A stretch of DNA of 64,000 nt from Sphingomonadales bacterium (GCA_004173185.1 SEFZ01000009.1:62001-126000), one strand, 5' to 3'; numbered from the stretch's first letter, positions 43,682 to 53,860 are shown. Numbers and translations are program-made. The notes: generated by a model from the letters alone, not told the origin.

Positions 43682-45270
43682 TCCGTGCCGGCCCGCAAAT
43701 AGCGCCGGATCAGCGGTTGATCGGGGCCGGAATGCAATCGGATCAGCGCATCGACATTGCTCACATCCTCCTGCGTTCGCCGCATATTGTGACGGACGTA
43801 ATCGGCCCAGTCGCGCACGCGGTAGCTCTCGATCCAGAGCGACCGGTCATGAAGGTCCCGCCACAGGGTCCAGCCGCGCGCACCGTCACGCCGGCGGATC
43901 CGCTCCCGTTCGGTCATCGCGGTGCGGAACTCGGCCACATCTGCCTCGGCGATGCGATATTCGATCTGGACGACGAGCGGTCCATCGGCGTCTGCCACCT
44001 CGATATCGAGTTGTGGCGGACTCCAGCGCCCAAGCGGCTCGAGGTTGAGCGTTTCGGCCACCGGAAGGCGTAGCCGGAATGCGAAGGCACCTCCCAATAT
44101 CTGCAGCGCCGCGGCCGCAAACAACGCGCTCGATACGCCCGCATTTTCGGCGATCATCCCGAAGAACCAGCTTCCCGCGGCCATCGCGCCGAAGGTGGCG
44201 GTTTGATAAAGCGCCAGCGCCCGCGACGACACCCAATGGGGCGCCGCGAGTTGGACGGTGGCGTTGAAGCTCGAATGCGCCAGGACCCAACCAAGGCCGC
44301 AGCACGCCGCGCCGATTGCTGCGACCGGCATGAACGAAGTCGCGCCCAGCAAGGCAAGCCCCCCGCCCAGCGCAACCACCGCCGCGCGCACCAGCGTTTC
44401 CGCCGGGCGCGTCTCGCGCAGACGCCCGCTTGCCGTGGCGCCCACGATCGCGCCCAGACCGAATGCGCCCAGCAATATCCCCAGCAGGAACGGGCCACCG
44501 CCAAGCTGGCGCGCGACCACCGGCATCAGCGCGAATGCTGCGCTCGCGGAGAAACCGGAAATCGCACCGCGCATCAGCACCGCCCGGATAGGCGGGGCCA
44601 TCATCGCATAGCGTATGCCCGTCGCCATTGCGTTCAACAGCCGCTCGCGCGGGATTGCGGATGCACGCGGCGCAGGCTTCCAGCGCAGCAAGGCAATGAT
44701 CAGCGACAGGTAACTAACCGCGTTGACGAAGAACGCGACGGCAACGCCCGCCAGTCCGACGATCGCGCCGCCGATTGCGGGCCCAAGCGTTCGCGCAAGA
44801 TTGATGCTCGTGCTGTTGAGCCCGACCGCGCGGCTTATCGAAGCGCGCGGCACGATATCGCGGACCGAGCCATGCCATGCCGGATTGTTGAGAGAACCGC
44901 CTGCCGAGATCAGGAAGGTAAACATCAGCAGCAACAAGGGCGTCATCAGCCCGGCCAAGGTGAGCCATGCAAGCGCGGTAGCGGTCGCCAGCATGAAGAG
45001 TTGCGACACCAGCATCATCAGGCGCCGGTCGAGCATATCGGCCAGCGCCCCGCCCACCAGAATGAAGAACACGATAGGCAAGGCGACCGATGTCTGGACC
45101 AGCGCAATCAGTTGCGCCGAACTCGTCATGCTCGCCATCAACCATGCCGCGGCGACAGTCTGGATCTGGCTCCCGAAATTCGAGAGCATGTTCGCCATCC
45201 AGAGATCGCGGAACGCCGGGATAGTGAGCGGCGAGCGCGCCAGCTGCGTTGTTTCAGCCATGTCCTTCAC
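43678..45270 (-). CDS. MFS_3-family exporter with C-terminal soluble domain (530 aa)
   Basis: A protein with about 12 N-terminal membrane segments (to about residue 400) and a soluble C-terminal domain of about 110 residues (VVQIEYRIAEADVAEFRTAM ... WTLWRDLHDRSLWIESY) of the ferredoxin-like type common in the MFS_3 / transmembrane secretion effector family, related to the enterobactin exporter EntS. A GTG start at 45270 overlapping the upstream MFS stop (GTGA) and preceded by GAGGT is chosen; an ATG three codons later is possible. Substrate unknown. Confidence 0.82.
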   Translation of the reverse strand: MKDMAETTQLARSPLTIPAFRDLWMANMLSNFGSQIQTVAAAWLMASMTSSAQLIALVQTSVALPIVFFILVGGALADMLDRRLMMLVSQLFMLATATALAWLTLAGLMTPLLLLMFTFLISAGGSLNNPAWHGSVRDIVPRASISRAVGLNSTSINLARTLGPAIGGAIVGLAGVAVAFFVNAVSYLSLIIALLRWKPAPRASAIPRERLLNAMATGIRYAMMAPPIRAVLMRGAISGFSASAAFALMPVVARQLGGGPFLLGILLGAFGLGAIVGATASGRLRETRPAETLVRAAVVALGGGLALLGATSFMPVAAIGAACCGLGWVLAHSSFNATVQLAAPHWVSSRALALYQTATFGAMAAGSWFFGMIAENAGVSSALFAAAALQILGGAFAFRLRLPVAETLNLEPLGRWSPPQLDIEVADADGPLVVQIEYRIAEADVAEFRTAMTERERIRRRDGARGWTLWRDLHDRSLWIESYRVRDWADYVRHNMRRTQEDVSNVDALIRLHSGPDQPLIRRYLRAGTD

Positions 45271-46508
45271 GTCCGTACCTCGAACGTCTTGGCAAGCCGA
45301 AGTGCCGGAAACCACCGCGCCCACAACAAAGTAACGCCGATCGCGCCAACGCCGCCAGCGACGACGGCCGCGACCGGGCCGACCAATGCCGCGAGAAACC
45401 CCGATTCCGCTTCGCCCAGTTCGTTGGAGGCAGAGATAAACAGCGTCGATACCGCGCCAACGCGCCCGCGCATCTCATTGGGCGTATAAGCCTGGATCAG
45501 GGTCTGGCGGACATAGACAGAGAACATGTCGGCTGCGCCGAGGATGCACAGGCAAGCGAGCGACAAGGGTATCCAGCGCGACAGCCCGAATCCGATCGTC
45601 GCTGCGCCAAAGACCACGACCGCCGCCAGCATCTTCATGCCGACATGATTGTCCAGAGGTCGCCACGAAAACCACAGGGCAATCGCCATCGCCCCCAATG
45701 CGGGCGCCGCGCGCAGATGGCCGAGCCCCGCAGAATCGGTGTGCAGGATATCACGCGCAAAGATCGGCAGCATCGCAGTTGCGCCGCCGAGCAATACCGC
45801 GAACAGATCGAGCGAAATCGCGCCGAGCACCAGCTTATTGTCGCGGACATAGGCCAGTCCCTCGATCATCTGCCGCCATGGATTGCGCGAACCGTTCATC
45901 ATCGTCCGCGCGATGGGTCGGATCATGAATAAGCAGAGCAGCGATACGGCGTAGAGTGCTGCGCTGGTGACATAGGGAATGTGCGGCTGCCACGCGTAGA
46001 GATAGCCGCCCAGGGCAGGCCCTGCGATCCCGCCGACGCGGTTTGCAATGGCGTTGGTCGCGATTGCCCGCGGCAACACTGCGGCCGGCACGAGATTGGG
46101 AGCCAGCGCGTTTATCGCAGGCATGGAGAAAGCGCGCGCGACACCCTGGAGCACAGCGACGAGAAACAAAGGGGCGAGCGAGGTGCCGTCTGCAAGTGTC
46201 GCCCAGGCGAGGATGACCGCGCAGAACAGCTGGAGCGCAAGGCAGATACGGCCGATGATCCGCCGATCGACACGGTCCGCCGTCCAGCCGCTGATCAATG
46301 TCAGCGCGAAGATCGGCAGGAACTGAGCGAGGCCGATCAGCCCCAATTGCAGCGCCGCCTGCTTCGCGTCCATCGTCAGCCGGGCAATATCGTACACCTG
46401 CCACCCGATCACCACGACCATCGCATTCTGCGCCAGGTTGGAGCAGATTCGCGCCACCCAGAAGAAGCGGAAATCGCGATAGGCAAAGGGGTGTTTCGGA
46501 TCGGACAT
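45267..46508 (-). CDS. MFS_3-family exporter (413 aa)
   Basis: A 12-segment MFS protein starting MSDPKHPFAYRDFRFFWVAR, the typical EntS/MFS_3 N-terminus, with loop motif SGWTADRVDRRIIGR and AINALAPNLVPAAVLPRAIA. It forms a translationally coupled pair with the longer MFS_3 gene. Two coupled exporters may act on the same compound or form a heteromeric unit; neither is known. It is divergent from the second ThDP enzyme gene. Confidence 0.84.
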   Translation of the reverse strand: MSDPKHPFAYRDFRFFWVARICSNLAQNAMVVVIGWQVYDIARLTMDAKQAALQLGLIGLAQFLPIFALTLISGWTADRVDRRIIGRICLALQLFCAVILAWATLADGTSLAPLFLVAVLQGVARAFSMPAINALAPNLVPAAVLPRAIATNAIANRVGGIAGPALGGYLYAWQPHIPYVTSAALYAVSLLCLFMIRPIARTMMNGSRNPWRQMIEGLAYVRDNKLVLGAISLDLFAVLLGGATAMLPIFARDILHTDSAGLGHLRAAPALGAMAIALWFSWRPLDNHVGMKMLAAVVVFGAATIGFGLSRWIPLSLACLCILGAADMFSVYVRQTLIQAYTPNEMRGRVGAVSTLFISASNELGEAESGFLAALVGPVAAVVAGGVGAIGVTLLWARWFPALRLAKTFEVRT

Positions 46509-46666
46509 CGCGTCTCGCTACTCCGTCCTTCAGGCGCGTCCCCATCAAAAGCAGGGCCAGGCTGAACGAAACAGCGCACGGAAAACGAATTGCCGAGAGC
46601 ATGCTTCGATGCGGGCGAAACCCCGTCCGGCCGCTAGGTTGAAGCTGACCCAGCAAGGACGGACGA

Positions 46667-48358
46667 ATGACGACGATCACAGGCGCCGAAGCCACGGTGC
46701 GCATGCTCCAGCATCATGACGTGAAGCATATTTTCGGGCTGTGCGGCGATACCAGCCTGCCCTTTTACGATGCGTTGGCCCGGCTCGATCACGGGATGGA
46801 GCATATCCTGACCCGCGACGAGCGCAGCGCGGGGTATATGGCGGATGCCTATGCGCGAGTGACCGGCAAGGTGGGCGTCTGCGAAGGCCCGAGCGGCGGC
46901 GGCGCGACCTATATCCTGCCCGGCGTGGTCGAGGCGAACGAATCGTCGATCGCCCTGCTCTCGATTACGTCCGATGTCCCGGTAACGGCTCGCGGGCGCT
47001 ATCCGCTCACCGCGCTCGACCAGAAGGCCCTGTTCGCGCCGCTGACCAAATGGAACGACGTGCTCGATCACGTTACCCAGATCCCGCATTATTTTCGCAC
47101 TGCATTTCGGGCGATGACCACCGGGCGGCCGGGCGCGGCGCATATCGGCCTGCCCTATGATTTGCAGAAACAGTCGCTCGATGCGGACCAGATATGGGCG
47201 CAGCGCGAACATGGCCGCTTCCCCGCCTTTCGCACCGGCCCCGATCCCGATCTGGTCGGCGCGGCGGCAGATGTCGTGCTTGCCGCCAAGCGCCCGGTCT
47301 TCGTCTGCGGCGGCGGCGTGATCCTCTCAGGGGCCTGTAGCACGCTGCTCGTGCTTGCCGAGCTGATCGACGCGCCGGTCGCCTCGACGGTCAGCGGACA
47401 CGGGACGATCCCTGATAATCATCCGCTCGCGATCGGCGTCGTCGGAGCAAATGGCGGCACGGACGAGACGCGGGAAATGATCGCCGCGGCAGATGCGGTG
47501 ATCTTTGTCGGATGCCGTGCCGGCTCGACCACGACGGAGCATGGCAGCGTCCCCGCGCGCGATGTGCCGATCGTGCATATCGATGTCGATCCGATGGTCG
47601 TCGGCGCGAATTATAGGATCGAAGCCGGCTTGGTCGGCGATGCGCTGCTTTGCCTGCGCGCGCTTACCGCCGAGATTTCGCGCCGTATCGAAGGCAAGCC
47701 GCGCAGCAATGACGCCGCACAGCGCCTCGCCGGGCTGCGCACCGTCAAGCGCGATCGTTTCGATCGCCTCGCTCGGTCAAACGAGCGTCCGATCCGGCCC
47801 GAACGCGTTCTCGCCGCAGTTCAGAGGGCGCTGCCCGCAGACGGCATCATTGTCGCCGATCCCGGCACGCCCTGCCCCTATTTCTCCGGCCATTTCGATT
47901 TCGACAGCGCAGGCCGCCGCTTCATCACCAACCGCGCGCACGGAGCGCTTGGTTTCTCGCTGCCTGCCGCCGTCGGCGCGGCATATGGCCGCCCCGGCAC
48001 CCGTGTCGTCGCGGCGATGGGCGATGGCAGCTTCGGCTTCGCGGTCGGCGAGATCGAGACGATAGTGCGCAAGCAATTGCCGATCACGCTGATCGTCTTC
48101 TCCAATTCCTCCTTTGGCTGGATCAAGGCGAGCCAGAAAGACGGCTATGAGGGCCGCTATTTCTCGGTCGATTTCAATCGTTCGGATCATGCCCGCATAG
48201 CCGAGGCGTTCGGGCTGAAGGCATGGCGCGTCGAGGACCCCAGCCAGATCGATGCGGTGATCGCCGCTGCCCTCGCGCATGATGGACCTAGCCTGGTCGA
48301 TATTGTCTGCCAGCCGTTGGAGGAATCGGCGGTGCCGGTCAGCCGCTGGATGGGCTGA
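46667..48358 (+). CDS. Thiamine-diphosphate-dependent enzyme, acetolactate synthase-like (563 aa)
   Basis: A second ThDP enzyme with Glu52 (TRDERSAGYMADAYAR), an FAD/dehydrogenase-like middle domain and the cofactor motif MGDGSFGFAVGEIETIV ... FSNSSFGWIKAS. Only moderately similar to the 515-residue enzyme at 32925. No small regulatory subunit is next to it. A role as 2-oxo-acid decarboxylase, oxalyl-type lyase or carboligase is open. It stands alone on the plus strand, divergent from the MFS_3 pair. Confidence 0.82.
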   Translation: MTTITGAEATVRMLQHHDVKHIFGLCGDTSLPFYDALARLDHGMEHILTRDERSAGYMADAYARVTGKVGVCEGPSGGGATYILPGVVEANESSIALLSITSDVPVTARGRYPLTALDQKALFAPLTKWNDVLDHVTQIPHYFRTAFRAMTTGRPGAAHIGLPYDLQKQSLDADQIWAQREHGRFPAFRTGPDPDLVGAAADVVLAAKRPVFVCGGGVILSGACSTLLVLAELIDAPVASTVSGHGTIPDNHPLAIGVVGANGGTDETREMIAAADAVIFVGCRAGSTTTEHGSVPARDVPIVHIDVDPMVVGANYRIEAGLVGDALLCLRALTAEISRRIEGKPRSNDAAQRLAGLRTVKRDRFDRLARSNERPIRPERVLAAVQRALPADGIIVADPGTPCPYFSGHFDFDSAGRRFITNRAHGALGFSLPAAVGAAYGRPGTRVVAAMGDGSFGFAVGEIETIVRKQLPITLIVFSNSSFGWIKASQKDGYEGRYFSVDFNRSDHARIAEAFGLKAWRVEDPSQIDAVIAAALAHDGPSLVDIVCQPLEESAVPVSRWMG

Positions 48359-48493
48359 AGCCTGTCCCGGCGTGGCCGGCACCCAAGCGGCGGATTCATC
48401 GCCACGGCTGCTGATCCTCCTTCAGCCAACAGTCCGCCCTCACGCCGCGCACGCGCGGCGGGTTCCAATCGAACGCGCTCCGGCCGGTCAATT

Positions 48494-48955
48494 CTATGGG
48501 TGCGTGCTCGCCCAGTGCAATGCGCGGAGCGCATCGAGTGCGCAGTCTTCGTCTGCCGCATGTCCCCCGCCGACTGCCACCACCGCCACGAACTTGCCTT
48601 GCCTGTATATCGGCACCCCGCCCGGCGAAAAGCGATAGCGTTCGTCCTTGCCATGCTGGGCGGCAAAGGCGGGATCGGTCTCTGCCCTCGCCTGCAGGTC
48701 GCGGGTCGACGCCTTGAACGCCAGCACCGCCGCGTTCTTGCGCGTCGCCGAAACCAGGCTGCTCGCCAGCGCCCCGTCACTCGACAATGCAGCGCGCAGA
48801 TTACCCTCGGCATCGGTGACGAACACCGAAACCCGCTCGTTCCGCGCTGCGCAGGCTCGTACCGCGCCCGTGGCAAGCTCGATCGCGTCCACCTGCGTTA
48901 TCAGCGCAGGCGACACGGTCTGGACCAGAAGCGCGAGGGCGAGGCCGATCACCAT
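48494..48955 (-). CDS. GlcG/HbpS-like protein with signal peptide
   Basis: A 153-residue protein with an N-terminal hydrophobic signal (MVIGLALALLVQTVSPALIT) and a GlcG/HbpS domain (PF03928): VSVFVTDAEGNLRAALSSDGA, TRKNAAVLAFKASTRDL, FSPGGVPIYRQGKFVAVVAVGGG. Relatives bind haem or stabilise other enzymes; the exact job is unknown. The ATG overlaps the end of the carboxylesterase gene by seven bases, so the two are co-translated. Confidence 0.83.
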   Translation of the reverse strand: MVIGLALALLVQTVSPALITQVDAIELATGAVRACAARNERVSVFVTDAEGNLRAALSSDGALASSLVSATRKNAAVLAFKASTRDLQARAETDPAFAAQHGKDERYRFSPGGVPIYRQGKFVAVVAVGGGHAADEDCALDALRALHWASTHP

Positions 48956-50583
48956 GCGTCCTGCGTCTGGAAGAAGCGGCTCCAGAAATCGATGCGCTCG
49001 GGGCTGGCGATCGGGATCGGCTCCCATTTGTCGCCGAGCAGCATCACGCTCGGCGCGTCGCGATCGAATGCCTTCCATAGCGGAAGGCCGGGGCCGTTGG
49101 GATCACCCCTCTTGATGATGTTCGCCCAATAGTCGGACATGCGATCCCCGATGGCGCGGTCCTGATCGGTCCAGGGGCGATCGGTGGCGTAGAGATTATT
49201 GAAGACATAGTTGATCTCGGAGCCGTGATAGGCCCCGCGCAGATCATGCGTCGGTCCGGGCGGCGCATGGTTCCAGCTATAGGTATAGAGTGGCTTCGCC
49301 GAGCCCTTTGCCCATTCCACGCCCCACAAATAGGTCGAGATCCGCGAGTTATCGCGTGACGATTGGTTGCTCGCACGTGCGGCTTCGTCATCGTTGCTCG
49401 CCGGGTAGAGACGAAGGAACTCGTCCGCCATTGCGCCGAACTTGATCTTCGCCGCTTTCGTATAGGCATCGAGCGTCACGCTGGTTTGCGGCATGCCACC
49501 ACGCGGCGGCGCAGTACGCGCGCGTAGCGTTGCAAAGGCAGTTTCAGGAACCGCGCCGGTTTCATCCACATTGTTGCCGGTAACGAAAATCACCTGATTT
49601 TGCGCGTGCAGCGCCAGCGCATCCGAATAAGAGCGCGGGATTACCCATCCATCCAGCACGGGGCGGAACAGCGGCGGCCGGGCGGTGCCGCCGGTATCGA
49701 CGTCATTATCGATTGTATCGCTGCCTTCGACCAGCTTTTGCCATGGCATCGCACGAAGCTCGGCAAGCGTGCGCCCGCCCCGTTCTGCGCCAAACGCCGC
49801 ACCCGATGCTTCCGCCTTTTTGAGCTGGCGATAGGATACCGAGAGGTAGCGCAGCTCCAGATCCCGCGGATGCCGCGCATGGCTCTGGGCGATCGCGCGC
49901 TGGAACAGGCCCTTGGCGAGCGGCGAGAACGTGAGGAAGCCGACTGCCCCGGCCCCTGCCGACTGCCCTGCAATCGTCACACGCTCCGGATCGCCGCCGA
50001 ACGCAGCGATATTTCGCTGCACCCATTTGAGCACGGCAATATCGTCGAGCAGCCCGTAATTGCCCGAGGCACCATGCCCCGATTCCTTGCTGAGTTCTGG
50101 CGTGGACAGAAAGCCCAGGGCACCGACCCGGTAATTGAACGTGACTACGATCACGCCCTTCTTCGCGAGCCCTTCGCCATCGAAACCCGGGTTCGATCCG
50201 GTGCCACCGATAAAGCCGCCGCCATACATCCACACCAGAACGGGACGCTTCTCGGCTGCCGACTTCGCGCCGGTCCAGACGTTCAGGGTCAGGCAGTCCT
50301 CGCTCATTCTGGCGCCCGGGCCGGTATCGCCGGCAGGTTGCGGGCATACGTCTCCGAAGCGATCCGCAGCGCGCACGCCCTTCCAGGGCTTGACCGGAGC
50401 GGGCGGCCGCCAGCGCAATTCACCGGTCGGCGGCGCGGCAAAGGGGATGCCCTTGTAAACGGTGATGGAGGGTTCGCTCGCAACGACGCCCGAAACAAGT
50501 CCGGAATCGATCCGCACCTGCGCGCTCACCGGCATCGATGCCAGCCCGATCAAGACGCAAAGCGCCGTGCCCAACCCTCTCAT
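48949..50583 (-). CDS. Type B carboxylesterase, secreted (first of two)
   Basis: A 544-residue carboxylesterase/lipase with a signal peptide (MRGLGTALCVLIGLASMPVS), oxyanion motif YGGGFIGGTG, nucleophile Ser208 in AGQSAGAGA and a histidine in RGAYHGSEINYVF. It should hydrolyse esters in the periplasm or outside. A paralogue at 52052 lies across a divergent promoter. The ATG at 50583 gives the signal peptide; the upstream frame extension lacks one. Confidence 0.9.
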   Translation of the reverse strand: MRGLGTALCVLIGLASMPVSAQVRIDSGLVSGVVASEPSITVYKGIPFAAPPTGELRWRPPAPVKPWKGVRAADRFGDVCPQPAGDTGPGARMSEDCLTLNVWTGAKSAAEKRPVLVWMYGGGFIGGTGSNPGFDGEGLAKKGVIVVTFNYRVGALGFLSTPELSKESGHGASGNYGLLDDIAVLKWVQRNIAAFGGDPERVTIAGQSAGAGAVGFLTFSPLAKGLFQRAIAQSHARHPRDLELRYLSVSYRQLKKAEASGAAFGAERGGRTLAELRAMPWQKLVEGSDTIDNDVDTGGTARPPLFRPVLDGWVIPRSYSDALALHAQNQVIFVTGNNVDETGAVPETAFATLRARTAPPRGGMPQTSVTLDAYTKAAKIKFGAMADEFLRLYPASNDDEAARASNQSSRDNSRISTYLWGVEWAKGSAKPLYTYSWNHAPPGPTHDLRGAYHGSEINYVFNNLYATDRPWTDQDRAIGDRMSDYWANIIKRGDPNGPGLPLWKAFDRDAPSVMLLGDKWEPIPIASPERIDFWSRFFQTQDAW

Positions 50584-50741
50584 CCACTCTCTCCGTTCAA
50601 ACGGTTGTCCGCCCTGAACTAGCGGTACGATGACACACCTGCCCCGTGGAATTGCGTCGGACGTGATCGCATTCGGAACAGGCCGGTTCATATCGCCACC
50701 GGGCTGGTCCACTGTGCGGCAGCATGAAGAAGGACCGCCCG

Positions 50742-52052
50742 ATGAAGGCCCGCATTGCCGCATTTTGCCTCGCGCTGATCGCTTGCGCACCCGCCATGGC
50801 GCAAGAACGCAGCGCGTTTCGCACCAGCTATGTCCCCCTCGCCTCCCGCGACAGCGAAGCGTTGCTCTACGAGCCAGTGGAGCCAAACCCCAAGACCCGC
50901 ATCGCGCTGGTCTATTCGCATCCCAACGGCAACACGTTTACGGAGCCCCTCGGTCCCCAGATGTCGGCACGGGGATATCGCGTGCTGATGGTCAATTTCC
51001 ACGGCACCAATGAAGCCGATGACGCTTATGCTCCCGGCATATCGCTGGCGATCGGGTATCTGAGAAAGCTTCCCGGCGTCGATCGCGTGATCATCGTCGG
51101 GCATAGCGGCGGCGGGCATCTGGCGGCTTTCTATCAGTCGGTTGCCGAACGCGGCCCGGATAGCTGCTCGGGGCCCGAGAAGATCTATCCCTGCCGCCGT
51201 CAGTTGGTCACAGGATTGGCAAAGGCGGACGGTATCGTCCTGCTTGATCCGACGCTGGGCGCGGCACACCAGATGCATTCGATCGATCCAGCGGTAACCG
51301 ACACCGGCCGCGCCGCGGCGCTCGATATGTTCACTGCCGCGAACGGCTATGATCTCGCCAATAAAAGCGCGTCATATTCGCCTGCCTTTCAGAAACGCTT
51401 CCACGCCGCACAAGCCGCCCGCAACGCCCGGCTCGTCGATCAGGCGCTAACGCGATTGCACGCCATCGAACAGGGTAAGGGGCAATTCTCAGACGACGAG
51501 CCCTTCGTGATACCGGGCATCGGCGTCACCTCAACGGGAGCGCGGCTCTACCAGCCCGACATCAGCCTGCTTTCCCGCACGCGGGGCAGGCATCTGCTGC
51601 TGCGCGCAGACGGCACCGAAGCAGAGCAAATCGTCCATTCCGTCCGTCCGCCCAGCGGGCAGCAGGCAGTCTCGGGGCTGCGATCGATGGAAGTCATGGC
51701 AAAGAACACGACCGTGCGGCGCTTCCTTGCCGCCACGGCGATCCGCACCACGCCCGATTATGCGATCACTGCCGACAACATCACCGGTATGGACTGGGCC
51801 TCCGCCTTCACCTCCACGCCCGGCGCCGCCCAGGGGATCACCGTCCCCGCGCTCGTCCTGTCGATGAGCTGCCATTACTTGCTCGTGCCCGACGAAATCA
51901 TCTTCGAGCATCTCGGTTCGCGCGACAAAAGTTTCGCGGCGGTCGAGGGTGCAACCCATGTCTTCAATCCCTGTAAGCCCGAATATGGCGACACAGTGAA
52001 ACGCACCTTCGATTTCATCGATCGCTGGTTGGCCAAGGAGGGCCGCTTCTGA
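50742..52052 (+). CDS. Secreted alpha/beta hydrolase
   Basis: A hydrolase of about 436 residues with a signal peptide (MKARIAAFCLALIACAPAMA) and the nucleophile elbow GHSGGGHLAAF (Ser122 in this numbering). The N-terminal part SHPNGNTFTEPLGPQMSARG fits the cap of the fold. A later histidine-containing VEGATHVFNPCKP may supply the catalytic His. AAGGA precedes the chosen ATG; an ATG six codons earlier is weaker. It overlaps the second carboxylesterase gene (TGATG) and belongs to the same operon. Confidence 0.82.
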   Translation: MKARIAAFCLALIACAPAMAQERSAFRTSYVPLASRDSEALLYEPVEPNPKTRIALVYSHPNGNTFTEPLGPQMSARGYRVLMVNFHGTNEADDAYAPGISLAIGYLRKLPGVDRVIIVGHSGGGHLAAFYQSVAERGPDSCSGPEKIYPCRRQLVTGLAKADGIVLLDPTLGAAHQMHSIDPAVTDTGRAAALDMFTAANGYDLANKSASYSPAFQKRFHAAQAARNARLVDQALTRLHAIEQGKGQFSDDEPFVIPGIGVTSTGARLYQPDISLLSRTRGRHLLLRADGTEAEQIVHSVRPPSGQQAVSGLRSMEVMAKNTTVRRFLAATAIRTTPDYAITADNITGMDWASAFTSTPGAAQGITVPALVLSMSCHYLLVPDEIIFEHLGSRDKSFAAVEGATHVFNPCKPEYGDTVKRTFDFIDRWLAKEGRF

Positions 52053-53728
52053 TGCGCGCATTGCACCTGTCCCTGCGGGGAAAACCCGCGATCACGGGAT
52101 CCGTCCTGCTGCTCGCGCTGACCACCGCGTCTCCCACGGCGTTGGCCGGCATCGCCGGGCCGGTGCGGATCGATACGGGCCTGGTCCAGGGCGCGCCCGC
52201 CCGCGATCCTTCGATCACTGCGTTTCGCGGCATACCCTATGCCGCGCCGCCTGTTGGCGCGCTCCGCTGGCGCCCGCCTGCCGCGGCTATTCCGTGGACC
52301 GGCGTACGCAAGGCCGACAAATTTGGTGCTTCCTGCCCCCAGCCGCGTAGTGCGGAGGCGATGGATGAGGACTGCCTCTTTCTCAACGTCTGGACCGGCG
52401 CGGCATCGTCCAAGGAGCGGCGCCCGGTGATGGTCTGGTTCCATGGCGGCGGCTTCTTCGCTGGCAGCGGCTCTGATCCCGCCACCGACGGCACCGGCTT
52501 GGCAAAAAAGGGCGTAATTCTCGTCACGCTCAATTATCGCATCGGCCCGCTCGGCTTTCTCGCCAGTCCGGCGCTCAGCAAGGAATCGGGGCATAATGCC
52601 TCGGGCAATTACGGCCTGCTTGATGAAATCGCTGCGCTCAAATGGGTGAAGCGCAACATCGCGGCCTTTGGCGGCGATCCCGATCAGGTGACGGTGTTCG
52701 GCCACTCCGCGGGCGCGGGATCGGTCAACCTCCTGACGATCTCCCCGCTCGCCAAGGGCCTGTACAAGCGTGCGCTGGCGGAGAGCCAGGTCCGCTGGCC
52801 GCAGGATCTCGAACTGCGGTATCTGTCCTCATCGTGGCGGGCGAAACAGGGGGCCGAGAAAGCTGGCTCGGCCTATCTCGAAAGCCTCGGCGTCAGCTCG
52901 CTCGCGGCGGCCCGGGCCTTGCCGTGGAAGTCGTTGCCCAATCCCGGCGGCGATACGCCCGATCTGAGCGTGTATACCGGCAGCACCGCGCGTCCGCCGA
53001 TGTTCCGTCCGGTGATCGACGGCTATGTGCTGCCACGTAATTTCAGCCAGGCTTTCGCAGCCAAGGCACAGTCACGCGTGCAATATGCCGCCGGCAACAA
53101 TCTCGACGAAGGCGGCGCGGCGCCGCAAACGGCCTGGGCGGGCCTGCGTGAACGGGGGCCGCGGGGTGCGATAAACATGGGCTCGCCCTTTCCCATCGTG
53201 ACGCTCGATGCCTATGTCGCCGCGGCGCGTACGAAGTTCGGGGCGCTGGCAGACGAGTTCCTCACGCTCTATCCGGCATCCACCGATGACGAGGCGGCCG
53301 CGCAGAACAATGAGGCGATCCGCGACAATTCGCAGATTTCCACCTATCTCTGGGCCCGCCAATGGGAGCGCGACACCCGCCGCCCGATGCACACCTATAT
53401 GTGGACACGCGCCCTCCCCGGCCCCACCCGCATCCCTCGCGGGGCATTTCACGGCTCCGAGATCCACTACGTCTTCAACAGTCTGGAAGAGGCCAAACTG
53501 CCCTGGAGCGAACAGGATCGGAAGATTGCCGAGATCATGTCATCCTATTGGGCCAACTACGCCAAGACCGGCGATCCGAACGGACCGGGCCTGCCAAGCT
53601 GGCCTGGCTTCGACGCAGGCTCGCGCACGGTGATGCTGCTCGGTGACAGTTTCGGCCCGGAGCCGATCGCGAGCGATGCCCGCTTCGATTTCTGGGAGCG
53701 TTTCTTCGCCACCAATCAGGCTTGGTAG
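52052..53728 (+). CDS. Type B carboxylesterase, secreted (second of two)
   Basis: A 558-residue enzyme with a signal region (residues 1-32), FHGGGFFAGSG oxyanion motif, Ser219 in GHSAGAGS and the RGAFHGSEIHYVF histidine motif. By eye roughly half of its residues in the C-terminal third are identical to the carboxylesterase at 48949, so the two are paralogues. It is co-translated with the alpha/beta hydrolase upstream and followed by a hairpin terminator. Confidence 0.9.
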   Translation: MRALHLSLRGKPAITGSVLLLALTTASPTALAGIAGPVRIDTGLVQGAPARDPSITAFRGIPYAAPPVGALRWRPPAAAIPWTGVRKADKFGASCPQPRSAEAMDEDCLFLNVWTGAASSKERRPVMVWFHGGGFFAGSGSDPATDGTGLAKKGVILVTLNYRIGPLGFLASPALSKESGHNASGNYGLLDEIAALKWVKRNIAAFGGDPDQVTVFGHSAGAGSVNLLTISPLAKGLYKRALAESQVRWPQDLELRYLSSSWRAKQGAEKAGSAYLESLGVSSLAAARALPWKSLPNPGGDTPDLSVYTGSTARPPMFRPVIDGYVLPRNFSQAFAAKAQSRVQYAAGNNLDEGGAAPQTAWAGLRERGPRGAINMGSPFPIVTLDAYVAAARTKFGALADEFLTLYPASTDDEAAAQNNEAIRDNSQISTYLWARQWERDTRRPMHTYMWTRALPGPTRIPRGAFHGSEIHYVFNSLEEAKLPWSEQDRKIAEIMSSYWANYAKTGDPNGPGLPSWPGFDAGSRTVMLLGDSFGPEPIASDARFDFWERFFATNQAW

Positions 53729-53757
53729 ACACAGCGCACCGCTATCGGACGGAAAAT

Positions 53758-53791
53758 AAGCCGCCAGTCCCTCAGGGCTGACGGCTTTCTT
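53758..53791 (+). terminator. Terminator after the second carboxylesterase
   Basis: AAGCCGCCAG (53758-53767) pairs with CTGACGGCTT (53778-53787) with one mismatch, followed by TTCTTGTT. It lies 30 bp after the stop. Confidence 0.7.
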
Positions 53792-53807
53792 GTTCCCCCA
53801 AAGCAAT

Positions 53808-53835
53808 CGGGCCACCCCTGCCAAGGGGCGGCCCG
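53808..53835 (-). terminator. GC-rich hairpin between convergent genes
   Basis: CGGGCC-A-CCCCT pairs with AGGGG-C-GGCCCG around a GCCA loop. It lies 26 bp after the end of the minus-strand receptor gene; there is no long T run, so termination strength is uncertain. Confidence 0.5.
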
Positions 53836-53860
53836 AAATACTCTCATGCTGGCTCAGCGA

